Shown: positions 47,633-60,600, counted from the stretch's first letter. The stretch: DNA of 64,000 nucleotides from Vandiemenella viatica (GCA_031002005.1 CM061919.1:19539687-19603686), one strand, 5' to 3'. The notes: a model not told the origin generated them from the sequence alone. Numbers and translations are program-made.

Positions 47633-49672
47633 GGCATGTCTCAAAATATGACCTGTCTCTTCTTTCTGTAAGTTTCTTCCACAAACTTCTTTTCTCACCT
47701 ATCATTTCCAAAATTTGTTCATTTCTTACTGTGTCTGTCCACTTAATATTCAGCATTCTTCTATAGCACCAAATTTCAAATGCTTCAATTTTCTTTATTT
47801 CCGGTATTCCTAAAGTCCATGTTTCGCTACCATAAAGTTCTGTGCTCCACACAAAGAGTTTTAAAAAGTTCTTACTAATTCCTAGATCAATATTTGAAAC
47901 TAACAGATTACTCTTTTTCATGAAGGCTCTTTTTGCTAGCGCTATTCTGCTTTTAACATCATTCCTGCTTCGGCCATCGGTTGTAATTTTACTTCCCAAG
48001 TAACAGAATTCGCTTACTTCTCCTGTTGCATTCGATCCTATTTTTATATTTAACCTGCTATTATTGGTATCATTTCTGCTACATTTCATCACTTTTGTCT
48101 TGTTTTGATTTATATTCAATCCAAAATCTTCCTTCAGTATTTTGTTCATGCCATTCAGTAACTTCACAATATCTTCAGCCCTCTCTGCTAACAAGAAAAT
48201 GTCATCAGCAAATCGTAACATACTGATTTTTCTCCCTGAAAACTTATTCCACATGGAAATTTTTCTTTGACTTTCTTCATTGCTTCTTCTACATACATGT
48301 TGAATATTAAGGGGGAAAGACTACAGCCTTGTCTTACACCCTTTTTAACTGATGCATGTCTCTCATTATTCTCTACTTTTATTATAACCACTTGATTCTT
48401 ATACAGTTTATAGAGTATTCTTCTATCTCGACACTTTAGACGTGAGTTCTTTAAAATTTTGAACATTTTGTCCCACCTAACATTATCGAAAGCTTTTTCT
48501 AAATCAACAAAAGCCATAAAAGTATCTTTGTTTTTCTTGATCCTCCCTTCGGGTATTAATCTTAAAGACAGAATTGCTTCCCTTGTACCGCGATTTTTCC
48601 TAAACCCAAACTGACCTTCACCTACTATCTTCTCTACTAACCTTTCCATCCTTCTGTATATTATTCTGGTCAGTATTTTTGAAGCATGTGTTGTTAGACT
48701 AATGGAGCGATAATTCTGACATTTGTCGGCTTGTGCTTTCTTTGGAAGTGTGAAGATGATATTTTTATTAAAATCAGTTGGAATTTCTTCTGTTTCATAA
48801 CTTTTTGATATCAGCTTGAATAATCTTTCGATTCCTTCCTCTCCTAGGGATTTGAGGAGTCCTGCAGGGATCTCATCAATTCCAACTGTCTTATTTGCTT
48901 TCAAGTCATTCAGAGCTCTATTAAATTCTGTCCTCAAAACAGGATCTCCTAAGTCATCAATGTCGACATCGCCGTACTTTTCCATTACACTATTGTTCAA
49001 GTACTCCCCCTCATACAGTTTCTCAAAGTATTCTTTCCATCGGTTAGCTCTATCTTCTAAGCTTAAATGAGGCTTCCCATCGGCAGCTTTAATGTTCATT
49101 CATCTTTTCTTCATTTCTCCAAATTCTGTTTGATTTTTCTATATGAAACATCTACTTTACCTACGACCCTTTCCTTTTCTACTTCTTCACACTTTTCTTG
49201 TAGCCATTTTTCTTTTGCTATTTTGCATTTCCTATTTATTTGATTTCTAAATTGCCTGTACTGCTCCCTTCCTGCTTCATCCTGAGCATTTTTGTACCTT
49301 CTCCTCTGATCCATCAGCTGCAAAATTTCTTCTGTGATCCATGGTTTTCGGGCAGCTTGTTCCCTAAAGCCTAATGTTTCTTTACCAGCTTTCATTATTT
49401 CGGTCTTTAATGCATTCCATTCGTCCTTGGTTGAGCTCCTTTCAGAGTTACTCCTTAGACCTAAGTCTACCATTTCTGCAAATTTTTCTCTTGTGATAGA
49501 TTGTTTCAGTTTATTCACTTCCAGTCTGTTCTGCTTATACTGCTTCTTTATTCGCTTAAATTTCAGCCTGCACTTCATTATTATCAAATCATGGTCAGAG
49601 TCTATGTCTGCTCCTGGGTACGCTTTACAGTCTAGAACTTGATTCCTGAATCTCTGTTTGACCATGATATAA
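47633..49672 (-). pseudogene. RTE-type linker, reverse transcriptase and C-terminal domain
   Basis: The linker (49111-49665) is lysine/arginine-rich with RKPWITEEILQLMDQRRRYK. The RT (48188-49099) shows LKANKTVGIDEIPAGLLKS, NYRSISLTTHASKILTRII, GFRKNRGTREAI, FVDLEKAFDNVRWDKMF and KKGVRQGCSLSPLIFNMYVE. A frameshift near 48215-48250 moves the catalytic FADD into the frame at 47601-48254, which also holds YGSETWTLG and FEIWCYRRMLNIKWTD. At least three frameshifts and stops in all. Confidence 0.9.
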
Positions 49673-49673
49673 T

Positions 49674-50378
49674 CTAGCTGATATCTGCCTGTATCCCCAT
49701 AACGTTTACAGATGTATATTCTTCTTGCATGGTTCGTAAACAGTGTGTTTCACAAAATTCTAGCAACCTGCTTCCTCGCTCATTTCTTTCTCCTAGACCA
49801 AAACTTCCTACAGTATTCCCCTCTTTTCCTTTTCCCACTATTGCATTCCAATCACCCATGATTATTATATTTTCCTCCCCCTTCACATATTGGATTAATT
49901 CTTCAATTTCAGCGTATATTTTTTCTATTTCTTCGTCATCTTCCTGTGACGTTGGCATATACACTTGTACTAATATGGTTGGGACGGCCTTAGTTTCTAA
50001 CCTCATCAAAATAATCCTGTCACTAAACTGTTTATAATAACTCACCCGTTTCCTTACTTTCTTGTTCATTACAAATCCTACACCAGTGACTCCATTGACA
50101 GCTTGTGTGCTAATTATCCTGTGTTCCCCAGACCAGAAATCCTGTGCGTCCTTCCATTTAATCTCACTAATCCCAACAACATCTAACTTAAGTTGTTTCA
50201 TCTCCCTTTTTAAGTTTTCTAACCTACCTGCCATATTCAGACTTCTAACATTCCACGCTCCGACTCGTAGAATGTTTCTATCCATTCTGATGACTCCTCC
50301 CTGAGCAGTCCCCGCCCGGAGATCCGATTGGGGGATTATTTTACCTCCGGAATATTTTTCCCAGGAAGAAGCCATCAT
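49674..50378 (-). pseudogene. RTE-type LINE endonuclease domain
   Basis: Visible motifs: LRVGAWNVRSLNMAGRLENL (first catalytic Asn), DVVGISEIKWKD (catalytic Glu), GVGFVMNKKVRK, ILVQVYMPTS, IIIMGDWNAIVGKGKEG (catalytic Asp/Asn) and LGERNERGSRLLEF. The frame ends early near 49700 through a one-base shift. The continuation, with GADIDSDHDLIIMK (the SDH box), is in the next frame at 49111-49665. The ATG at 50378 is preceded by leader sequence of the same family. This domain nicks target DNA for priming. Confidence 0.9.
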
Positions 50379-50720
50379 GATATATGTAATTTGAGAGGAT
50401 CACATGTCCTCGGGATTCCCTTTGGGTCTTTAATGCAGTTGTTTTCCGTTGCCTTCTGCATCCCCATGCCGTTGATCATTTCTATTCATCCGCCTTTAGG
50501 GGGCGTTTCCAACCCCAAGGGCAAGAGGGTGCCCTGGACCGCTCCCCGGTCTTCCGCCCTCATTTCAGAGGCTGTTGGCAAGCAGTGGGTGATTCCTTAT
50601 ACCGGGTATCTTTCAGTCGCCAGAGCCTCGTCCGTGCAAATAGGGTGCACCACGTGAAGGAGAGGTTGACATTTGGTTGGGAAAGGCTAGTATAGTCTTT
50701 CTCAAACCCTTACACCCCTT

Positions 50721-51690
50721 CTCGTGGTTAACAGTTTCCTAATTCATTAATGTTTTTTGCTAGGAAATAAATTTCTACCCTAATGACACCAACATAATTT
50801 TGCTTTTCCGTTCCATAAAACAGATTTTCTACAAACATGAAACGTAATTCAGAATTATATTTTCTTATTTTTAGAGAAATAATAAATAATTGAAATTAAA
50901 TGGATAACTAATGTCTGTATCAATCTCATACAACTTCGTCATAAGAAGCAAATTAACTTTTTTATATACTCGATATCCACAAATCTTGTTAAGAGTGATG
51001 CCATAACTAGCATAGTAATCTCACCAAGACCGAGTCATACTACACGGAATTTACCTGACAGTAGAAAGGCAACCAAGCGAAATTGACAATAAGGACATTA
51101 CGTGATAATATATCCGTTTGGCATAACAGGATTTTTAACATCATATGATTGGAATTGTAGTGGCATAGTGAAATCTCCGATTTTCTTATCGTCGGGTTTT
51201 GTGGCGTGGTCCTCTGACAATTTTAAAGACGTATCTGGCAAACTTGTTTAATCGGTGATCTAGTTTCCACGGTCTTAGTCTGGTTCATTTTGCTTGAAAA
51301 TTCGTAAATGTCTGAGGTGATCTAATGCGAACGCGACAAAAGTTGATCACAGTAGCGAGCCCTTCCCCCATGAATATTCAGGCCATCGAAACAGCGGCAT
51401 TACGCCATGCAAATCGCACCCTGCAGTGCTGCAGCCGGTGTGACACGCCCGCTCAGCTGGCAGTATCAAACACCAGAACCTTCACGAAATCGCGGAGAAC
51501 TTTTGCAGCGTTCTCTGTTAGTACGGACAGCTTGTATGTTCGTACAATATCCCAATCGTTCTTGATATATGAAAATTTATGGTTAGTTCATCATAAATCT
51601 AACTAGACCATTATTTAACACTTAAAGCATTCGCCTCGAAAGACTTACTAAGCCGCAGGATATGACACTTAAAACACGTTTTTCACGACA
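50721..51690. other. No supported gene
   Basis: AT-rich, with a GC-richer patch at 51320-51500 holding a 93-codon frame of no recognisable family. Confidence 0.4.
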
Positions 51691-51694
51691 GCCA

Positions 51695-51960
51695 CATCGT
51701 CAAAATGAGTCAGAAAGACTGCTGCGTGGTGTGTGAGCGGTAACCATTTCGCCTGGTATTCGGGAGGACGTTTGTTGGAGTTCTCCTAGAACCATTGAAA
51801 TTTAGGTTTTACATGGATACCAGAAATCACCGTAGGTGATTTCCTAAATGATTCCTTCAGATCGTCAAGGCCCAATTCATTTTCGCTTCTTCTATTCTCC
51901 CATTCCCATTTTCTCCCGCCTCTAATGACCTCGATGGCAACAAATGAAAAACTCGAAGCA
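51695..51960 (+). mobile_element. tRNA-derived SINE
   Basis: Plus-strand order: GAGCGGTAACC, GGTATTCGGGAGGACG, CCATTGAAATTTAGG, TTTCCTAAATGATTCC, CCCAATTCATTTTCG, CCCATTCCCATTTT and TAATGACCTCGATGGCAAC. It is the same family as 5040 and 28935, with a degraded B box. Confidence 0.6.
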
Positions 51961-53485
51961 AAAAATAAACTGATGAACTTACGTAATCAAAATGAGTCCA
52001 ACATACTGACTTAGCGCACACACTATAACACGTGGAAAACCATTCCTAACCGAATTTTCCGAAAACGTGTCGGATATACCAGCCATAGGTAATGGATATA
52101 TTTACCGAACCGTTGAAGAAAATAATTATCGCTGATAAGCAGCCTTGAAGATTTCGTTTGTTAACAACTTTACAGCAACCTAGAAATTCAAAACATTAAT
52201 TAAAACTGTGATAAACTGATTTAAATTCTTTAACTAATTTATTAGCAATCTATTGCTTCATTCTCAATTCAATGTACTGTAAACAAAATTTAAAAATTCA
52301 TCCAAATTACTAAGGTTATCTTAACGATCCAACATACTGCAGAAGTCACTTAAAACAACTAAAATTAATCAATAGAGTTTTATGAAAATATAAATTATTA
52401 TTAGCTTTACAAATTACAATCCAATCTAGCATTAAGTCAGGGAATTTATATTAAAGACATTCCAGATAACCCTGCGCATTCAGTATAATAATAAACGGTT
52501 ATAGAAAGCATGACTGCTATAGAACAGAAGAGCACTGGTTGACTACAACCTTACATAGATATGTGTGCCATTTCTACCACGCGAAACTACACGCTGCAGA
52601 TAAGTATCGATTTATCTGGTCATTAATGTTTATTACATTTTTATGTTAATTTGATGACGCGGGTGGGCTGCAGATGTTCCAACCCATTTATGTGCAAATT
52701 AGGGGATTCTTCACCGACTCCCTATCATACTTTTGGATCCAGTAAATTTATTCCCTACCTATATCCATTTATTTGTTAACTGGGTGATGCGCAATTGGCT
52801 GACAGTTTTCCTAACATGGGCTCTTATGGAATTGGTTTTGAGGACAGTTTTTTGGAAGCCCTTAATTTTATTCCCTACTAAAAACCATTTAGGCGATACG
52901 GGGTTTCATGTTCCCTCCTCTTACTAACAAACCGTTTGCAGTTGTGCCCAGACGACCCAGGCTGCCCCCTAATCAGTTTATTGATAGCTAGGTGCCGGCG
53001 CACGTGCGGCTGGGACATTATTTACGGACAGCAGGTATGACAGGCACCCTCAGATCTGTGGGGTTATTAATTTTATTGCCGATCCAAAGACATTTAAGAG
53101 GCTGGCCGGGACCTAAGCATATGTATATGATAATTAGCCGGAGCAGCTGTGCCTGGTCACTCCACCGACCCCTTAAACGAAGTAGCCCCACCCCTCGTCC
53201 ATTAGCTCGCTGCAGCTCTCCCAGTGGCCATAACTTCCAAAGTTCAACCGTTCGCTATACATAACCGAGTAAAGATCTCGTTGCAAAACTATATTCACTT
53301 AATTCCACTGATTGATGTTGGTATTTATTTTTTATTTTGATTAAAATTAATCTACAAATGGTCGTGTATAAAATAATAAATTGGTGATTGTATTTTTAGA
53401 TGAACTGAATTGATTGACGAAAGGTGACATTCTCGAATTATGTGTATTCCTTAAATTACTAAAGAGGTAACTGTCACGGTGTTCC
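51961..53485. other. No gene; degenerate short repeats
   Basis: 52745-53100 contains three related blocks (TTTATTCCCTAC, TTTTATTCCCTACTAAAAAC, TTTTATTGCCGATCC, each followed by CATTTA or a variant) at irregular spacing. Otherwise AT-rich with no match. Confidence 0.35.
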
Positions 53486-53489
53486 TACA

Positions 53490-53730
53490 GCTCCTGAGCT
53501 TCCCATAGGATTCGCGGACGTAGTGCTCCTCATTCCCATTACAACCATTGGCACAAGAATGGATGTGACCCACACTTCAGCCGTTCTTTACCTTGCTGCT
53601 AAGTTTCCTCCACGGCACTCAGTGGATAGCACGCTGAGTGGGCCTGGGAAGCTGTTCCGGACGTTCAGCTTCGAGGAAAAATCCCCGGCTCTGTCGTCTG
53701 GACGCTCTACCGCCTGAGCTACGCTAGTTT
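53490..53730 (-). mobile_element. tRNA-related SINE, minus strand
   Basis: On the minus strand the head is CTAGCGTAGCTCAGGCGGTA, with an A-box-like TAGCTCAGGCGG and then GAGCCGGGGATTTTTCC where a B box would be. A GC-rich body follows. The B box is too altered for a functional tRNA. Confidence 0.45.
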
Positions 53731-54079
53731 ATAAATGCTTTTTAGATACGTATAAAATAATAGAAATAATTTTTACATCTGATAGCTACTGAACGAACCT
53801 TTTGACTTGAAACGACGGAAGATGAGTGACGAGTGACGAGAATTTTGAATCAATGTGGGAATCTTATGATCCTCAGTGTTTAAAAAATCCACTACCTTCG
53901 CCTCTCTCGCGGGTCCTATATGGAGGCCTAAACTTCCAGTCGGCCACCTGCACCAATGTCCCGTCGTCTAAAATTCAGAGACTACAGCAGGGAAATGTTG
54001 CCTTTAAATGCCGCCCTACAAAGGACAATGTCGCCTCTGAAATTCGCGGACTACCCGCATTGGGCAATATCAGCCCTAC

Positions 54080-55480
54080 AAACTGATATTTTCGCAGAAA
54101 TACTAAAGATAGCAAAAGTTATTTCGATACATAAGAAGGGTGAAACAGATAAACTAGGTAACTATCGGCCTATTACCATCCCATCGGCTATCTCAAAAGT
54201 ACTACAGAAAATTATGCATTAAAAGTTAATAAGCTTCATTAACAAGAATAATATTATCTGATTCACAACATGCATTTAGATCAGGAAAATCAACCCAGAC
54301 AGCTATTTATGCTTTCATTAACAGTATATTAAAAATAATTGATAAAAAAGAAAAAGCAACTGGCATATTTCTTGATTTGTCTAAAGCTTTTGATGTGGTA
54401 AATCATAAAATCCTCTTGTCTAACCTTTATCATTATGGTATCAGGGGTATAGCATACAAATGGTTCAAGTCATACCTTAATGGAAGGAAACAGGTTGTCA
54501 CCTTAAAATGTAACGACACAGAAAGTGAAATAATCAGAGAGCATGTATCAGACATTAGAAGTATTACACACGGTATTCCACAGGATTCGGTTCTTGGACC
54601 CCTCCTGTTTTTTTGTTTATCAATGACATTAATGAAAATGTTGAGTCACATGATAATATCCTCTATGCAAATGACAAAACACTTGTAATGAAAGGTGAAA
54701 CCGATGAAGTTCTTCAGCTAAGTATTAATAAAGCCACTAAACAGCTATCTGAATGGTCCAAAAACAATCATTTAATAATAAATTGTGAAAAACCATTGCA
54801 GTAAATTTCCATACAGCTCAAACAGGAACACTGCCAACCCAAATTTTATTTTGAACACTCAGACTTTAGCAAACAAATTAGATTCAAAATTTCTAGTTTT
54901 ATGGATTCAATCTGATATAAAATTGAATAGACACATTCATATTTGAACTCTAAATTAAATCAAATCTATTATGCATTACGTATCTTAAAATTAACCACTA
55001 GTAAACAAACTTTGAAAAATGCATACTTTCCCCATTTTCACTCACAAATAAAGTATGGAATTATATTCGGGGGTTTATCATCAGATGCACTAATTACTTT
55101 CAAAACTCAGAAGAGAGCAATAAGAATAATGACAAATCACAAATCATGGGAATCTTGTAGACCCTAATTTAAATATATGAATATTCTTCCACTACCAAGC
55201 ATTTACATCTTTGAAACCATTATTTATTTATTTATTTTTTTTTTTTTTTTTTAGAAATATTGTCCTAGGTAAATATGCAGCTCTTAAAACAAATAATGAG
55301 GTACATGATCATTTCACAAGTAAACAATCAGATTTGCATATTATGCATACAAAACAAAAATGTATCAAAATGGAACATTTCACATAGGGATTAAGCTTTT
55401 TAATAAATTACCACATAATGTGAAAGCAACATCAGAAAAGGGGAATTTTTGAGAAATTGTTGTCATACCTTCAATACTAC
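54080..55480 (+). pseudogene. LINE reverse transcriptase with altered active site
   Basis: Motifs: IAKVISIHKKGETDKLGNYR, FLDLSKAFDVVNHKILL, YGIRGIAYKWFKSYLNGRKQ, SITHGIPQDSVLGPLL and FINDINENV. At the catalytic box the sequence reads YANDK instead of (F/Y)ADD: the first Asp is Asn (codon AAT at about 54668-54676). Later come HLIINCEK and YGIIFGGLSSDAL. There are shifts near 54222 and 54610 and an 18-T tract at 55235-55252. Inactive. Confidence 0.9.
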
Positions 55481-55521
55481 TCCTTTTACTCTGCAGAAAA
55501 ATATTTGAATTGTATTATATA
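55407..55521 (+). repeat. Left member of ~115 bp target-site duplication
   Basis: Runs from ATTACCACATAATGTGAAAG to TTGAATTGTATTATATA directly before repeat copy B. The same sequence stands directly after copy B at 58539-58652, with two substitutions and one single-base indel. Confidence 0.85.
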
Positions 55522-55522
55522 C

Positions 55523-58500
55523 ACTAGCTGTTACCCGCGACTTCGTAAGCGTGGACTTGGAGTTTCATTGCCAGAATTGGATATAGAAAACTGTTAGTAA
55601 CGTAAGATTTGTCCCAAACAACACCGAGTCGACATAATATGATGGAATGCCATCATTATATCATCCTATCGTCTAATCTGTCTCATGAAGAGAATCAATT
55701 ACAACATATTTAAAAACAGAAAGTAAGCGAAGGTGCGGGGATGTGTGTGTGTGTGTGTGAGTGGGAGGGGGGGGGTTAACTGATGGCAGCTTTATTTCAG
55801 CTTGGTTTTTTTCATCTTTATTCAAAATGAGCATCTGAATCTTATAATCTAATAGCAGCACATTGTCTTCTAGACCTGCAACCTTACGCCAGGTTTACGT
55901 CCGTAAGGCATGTCAAAAAGGAAGACAAATTGGTGCCAGAAACTTTATACAGACACAAATGAATAGTACAGTGCAGAGCAAATTGACTTCTATACTAAAT
56001 AATAAGTTTTGTTTCTTATCGAAATTTATTAACAAATCAAACACTAACAGACTGCGCGACTGAGCAACCAACGTAACATTACAGACTAACACACGAATCT
56101 GTCTGTCTTTCATCATTCGATAAGTTCTTAAAATTTCGTGACTAAAACTGTTATTCATACCGAAAAAATGTCCTGTGTCCTTCCTACCTTATTTCATTGT
56201 TAAATTCCATCAATATTGATATAGCCATTTAGTCGTCAAAACGTAACAAAAAGACAGAAACTTACTTCCACAATTATAATATAACAGCTGGTACCCACAA
56301 CTTCGTTCGTGATTGTAAAGTATTCATATTGACAGCTGTAGACATCTAACCACCATAGTGCACGATTGGAGACTCGATACTATTACCACACACAAATACC
56401 AGTCTTCTGCGCTATGTAGTTCCGGCAGCAAAGTAAAATTTACGGATGCACACAAGTCTTTGGATGAAATACGAAAATATTCATGATCGACAAATTTCAA
56501 ACACCAGATCTTCACACAATCCCACAGTTACCGAATTTCGGCCAACGTTGTGATCGATGGGTGACTCTGTGTTACTACCACACAAAAACGCCGGTAATCT
56601 GCGATTGATAGTTTTCACTTAAAAGTGATACTACCGTGACGCATGCGTCTTTGACAGAAAATATGAAATTAGCCAGCAGGTCGACCATTTTCATCCCCAT
56701 ATCTTCCACACCCCCCATAGCTACAGACATCTAACAACCATAGTGCACGACACAAAAGACACGATTCTACCTACCACACATAAACACCAATGCTCTATGC
56801 TATGTAGTCGTGGCAGAAAAGAGGAAATCTGCGGAGACACATGCCTTTCGTCGAAATACGAAAATATCCTTGGTCGGCGACTTACAACCACCATATATCC
56901 CACACAACCACAGTTTCTGAAATTCGGCCGCTGTTGTGATCGAAAGGTGACTCTGTGCTTACTACTACACACAAACGCCAGTTATCTGTGATCGATAGTT
57001 TCGCTGAAAAGTGATACACCATGACACTTTTGTCTTTGGCAGAAGTATGAAATTGCCACAGGTCGATCACTTTCCAACCCCCATATCTCCCACACCCCAT
57101 AGCTACCGACATCTAACAACCATAGTGCACTACATGAGATACGATTCTACTACCAAACACCAACACCAATGCTCTATGCTATGTAGTTGTGGCAGAAAAG
57201 TGACATATGCGGAGACAGTCGAAATACGAAAATATCCTTGGTCGGCCACTTACAACCACCATATCTACCACAGTACCACAGTTTCTGAAATTCGGGCCGC
57301 TGTTGTGATCGAAAGGTGACTCTGTGCTACTACTACACACAAACGCCAGTTATCTGTGATCTATAGTTTTCGCTGAAAAGTGATACACCATGACACTTTT
57401 GTCTTTGGCAGAAGTATGAAATTGCCACAGGTCGATCACTTTCAACCCCCATATCTCCCACACTCCCATAGCTACCGACATCTAACAACCATAGTGCACT
57501 ACATGAGATACGATTCTACTACCAAACACAAACACCAATGCTCTATGCTATGTAGTTGTGGCAGAAAAGTGACATATGCGGAGACAGTCGAAATACGAAA
57601 ATATCCTTGGTCGGCCACTTACAACCACCATATCTACCACAGTACCACAGTTTCTGAAAATCGGCCGCTGTTGTGATCGAAAGGTGACTTTTTGCTACTA
57701 CTACACACAAACGCCAGTTATCTGTTGATCTATAGTTTTCGCTGAAAAGTGATACACCATTACACTTTTGTCTTGGCAGAAGTATGAAATTGCCACAGGT
57801 CGATCACTTTCAACCCCCATATCTCCCACATCTCCATAGCTACCGACATCTGACAACCATAGTGCACTACATGAGATACGATTCTACTACCAAACACAAA
57901 CACCAATGCTCTATGCTATGTAGTTGTGGCAGAAAAGTGACATATGCGGAGACAGTCGAAATACGAAAATATCCTTGGTCGGCCACTTACAACCACCATA
58001 TCTACCACAGTACCACAGTTTCTGAAATTCGGCCGCTGTTGTGATCGAAAAGGTGACTCTGTGCTACTACTACACACAAACGCCAGTTATCTGTGATCTA
58101 TAGTTTTCGCTGAAAAGTGATACACCATGACACTTTTGTCTTTGGCAGAAGTATGAAATTGCCACAGGTCGACCACTTTCAACCCCTCATATCTCCCACA
58201 CCCCATAGCTACCGACATCTAACAACCATAGTGCATGACAGGAAAGACGATTCTACTACCACACACAAACACCAAAGGTCTATGTATGTAGTTGTGGCAG
58301 GAAAGATGAAGTATACGGAGATACGAATTTTTGGTCGAAATATGAAAACGCCCTGCACTGACCAACTTTAATCATTATATCTCCCACATCCCCACAGCTA
58401 TCGGCATTCGGCCAACGTTGTGCACGACAGGAAACTCCATGCTACTTCCACCCACAAACATCAGTGATCTGTGCTAGGTAGTGGTGGCTGAAAAGTGAAA

Positions 58501-58538
58501 TATAGGAAAAAACCCGTCTATTTTTATATATATATAAG
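55523..58538 (+). repeat. Dispersed ~3 kb repeat, copy B
   Basis: Same start (ACTAGCTGTTACCCGCGACT) and same (TA)n end as copy A at 19695-23058, but with one fewer tandem unit. It includes a (TG)n/(G)n tract at 55741-55774. It is inserted in a LINE 3' end and flanked by a long target duplication, so its limits are defined by sequence. No long ORF of its own. Confidence 0.9.
56341..58460 (+). repeat. Tandem array of ~369 bp dimeric units (copy B)
   Basis: GACATCT unit marks at 56341, 56726, 57108, 57477, 57845 and 58214 (six units, spacing 368-385). Units match those of copy A, and the first and last are again the most diverged. Confidence 0.9.
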
Positions 58539-58652
58539 ATTACCACATAATGTGATAGCAACATCAGAAAAGGGAATTTTTGAGAAATTGTTGTCATTCC
58601 TTCAATACTACTCCTTTTACTCTGCAGAAAAATATTTGAATTGTATTATATA
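58539..58652 (+). repeat. Right member of ~115 bp target-site duplication
   Basis: Second copy of 55407-55521. After it the LINE 3' UTR continues (TTTAATGAAAATAATG), confirming that this is duplicated target sequence rather than part of the inserted repeat. Confidence 0.85.
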
Positions 58653-58800
58653 ATTTAATGAAAATAATGTAATGTAAATGTAAATAATTTAATGTAAATC
58701 ATAATTTATAATTGACGTGTCTCATATCATTATGTATAAAGTACATGTATATGATTTAGAGGACAAATGAAATACTACTACTACTACTACTACTACTACA
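58653..58800 (+). mobile_element. 3' UTR and (TAC)n tail of the interrupted LINE
   Basis: AT-rich 3' UTR with AATGTAAATG repeats, ending in (TAC)n at 58772-58799, a simple-repeat tail as used by CR1-group LINEs. Confidence 0.65.
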
Positions 58801-60600
58801 AGTCGCGGACCACCGACGCACAAAAATTTCGACTCTATAAGTGACAGGCTACCGTCAACCGCTACCCGCCACCCAATCGCGGTCGCCTACCGCTCGCGTC
58901 CTCTCCGATCCGGCTGCCGTTCACCGCACGACCGTCACCCGCCATCGCCTCTACAACCCACGCGGCACTGGAGTCCACCACCACCACCAGGGATCAGGCA
59001 TTTCAATGTCAAGTGAGCCAACTGAAATACTTTTAAAATTAGAAACCGGGACGAGTGTTTTTGCGGTCTATTAAAAATTCCGTCAACTGCAGAGAAACAA
59101 ATATTTACGTAAATTGGTGGTACAGTCTCTAAGGAAATGCAGTTTCAGAACATTTAAAAAGTTATTGATCAATATTTATTTTATTTTTATTTTGTTTGTG
59201 TAATTTTTTTGTATAATATTTTGTTGTTTATTCGAGTTAGACGAGAAGTATTGTAATGTATTGTATTTAGGATATCTATTGCAGTGTGTATGAGAATTAT
59301 CTTTGAACAGTAAGCTATTAGTGTAGACGGATGATCTTTGTCAGTTAGCCCCAATAAAAGATGGCAAGCGCGGGAAAATGAGTGGGCCTCGCTCGTACTG
59401 TTATGGGCAGTGATCTATGGCTGTGCGGAAAAATTGGCAGAAGAAATTAATTAACTAAGGGATTGAAATGTTATAAAAGTGAAATCTAATGTCAATGTAT
59501 TAAGTTGTGAAACAGTGGTTAATTAAAGAAGAGTGAAACAACCTAATGAAGTTTTAATGTTCTTTATTGATTAAGTTTAGTGAAAAAGGGCTCGGATTTT
59601 TTCCAGTTTAGTAACTTACAGGTGGCATCCTGTGATGAAATGAAAAGAAAAGCAGAAGCAGTACAAATAAGTACATTACAAGTCTTTTAAAAAATCTAGG
59701 AAACTGTTAATAACCAGCCCATCCCGGCCGTAATGTTTCTGATTGGGATGGTTAACGACTTTAAATACAGAAGAACTCTAAATTTGAAATCGCCCGGGTA
59801 TGTTTCTCATCTAAAGTGCACGAAGTTAATAGAATGAGTTCTTCCAGATAATCATTCCTAAATTCGAACCATTCTTCACATGTTGCTTCGCCATTTAACA
59901 TTTGTAATAGAAGGCTGTAGTCAATGTTCGAAATAATGAAGAGCTCTGCTATTTCAAGGAAATTATTTCGTTTCTCATACAGGCGCCAAAAAATAATGGC
60001 TACAGGTTTTATAAATGCAAGAAAGTACGCATAAATACTCTCTCAATTTCCCTTATTGTTAGTTTCCCGTAAACCTGGCAGATATTTCAAATTTGAGGGG
60101 AAAAATTCAGGCTATTCAGTAAAATATTTTATCTGGAAGAAACTAAGGTAAAAACATTGCTGTCGGACCTCTTCACCAGACTGCACACAAACGCGGTAAT
60201 CACATAAATATGCTAATGATTACCGACGCTACTATTGGACTGGAGACATGTCACGGCTAGTTAGTTGTTCATAAAGTCTTCATAATGGTGCTCTGATCAT
60301 ATATGAGACAGATGTCTGCAATATTTCGACCACATATATGATTGATGGCTCGAGGGAATTTGCTAAGAGAATGAACCTATCCGGCGTTGATGATAAGACC
60401 TTGAAGTTCAAGGATTTTTTGTAACAACAACGTTCACCAATTGTTGATTACGTGGATTTTTAAAGTTTTTAAAGCCAAATTCCAACCTCTCTCACTCTAT
60501 TAATATCCAGGAACACACTCCATTTACTGCAGCATGCAGGTCGTTTGCGCGTACGACCATCTTCGCCAAATGTCATGATTCAACTCTTTTACGGAGGAAA
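58801..60600. other. No supported gene
   Basis: 58801-59000 is GC-rich with an open plus frame (58841-59074, ending LLKLETGTSVFAVY) of unknown origin. 59000-60600 is AT-rich with no recognisable content. Polymerase-like similarity is not visible upstream of about 60600. Confidence 0.4.

Larger units (their letters stand above)
47606..50720 (-). mobile_element. RTE-type LINE with premature poly(A)
   Basis: Minus-strand element: a 5' leader (about 50720-50380), endonuclease, linker, RT and C-terminal domain, ending in 27 A (poly-T 47606-47632 on plus). The protein is of the kind often annotated in insects as craniofacial development protein 2-like, which derives from RTE/BovB-type LINEs. The tail follows the codons for RSYFETCQ inside the ORF, so the normal 3' end is missing. 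Confidence 0.85.
53940..55521 (+). mobile_element. CR1-group (Daphne/Crack-like) LINE, 5' truncated
   Basis: Contains RT and the 3' end of the ORF (LFNKLPHNVKATSEKGNF). Its 3' UTR resumes after the nested repeat copy B, at 58653-58800, and closes with a (TAC)n tail. The segment 53940-54080 upstream has short repeats (ATTCAGAGACTAC, ATTCGCGGACTAC) and may be unrelated. Confidence 0.8.

Noticed and set aside
48816..49642. Plus-strand frames of 84-102 codons opposite the RTE-type LINE
   Set aside because: They are the antisense of conserved endonuclease and RT motifs, so are shadows.
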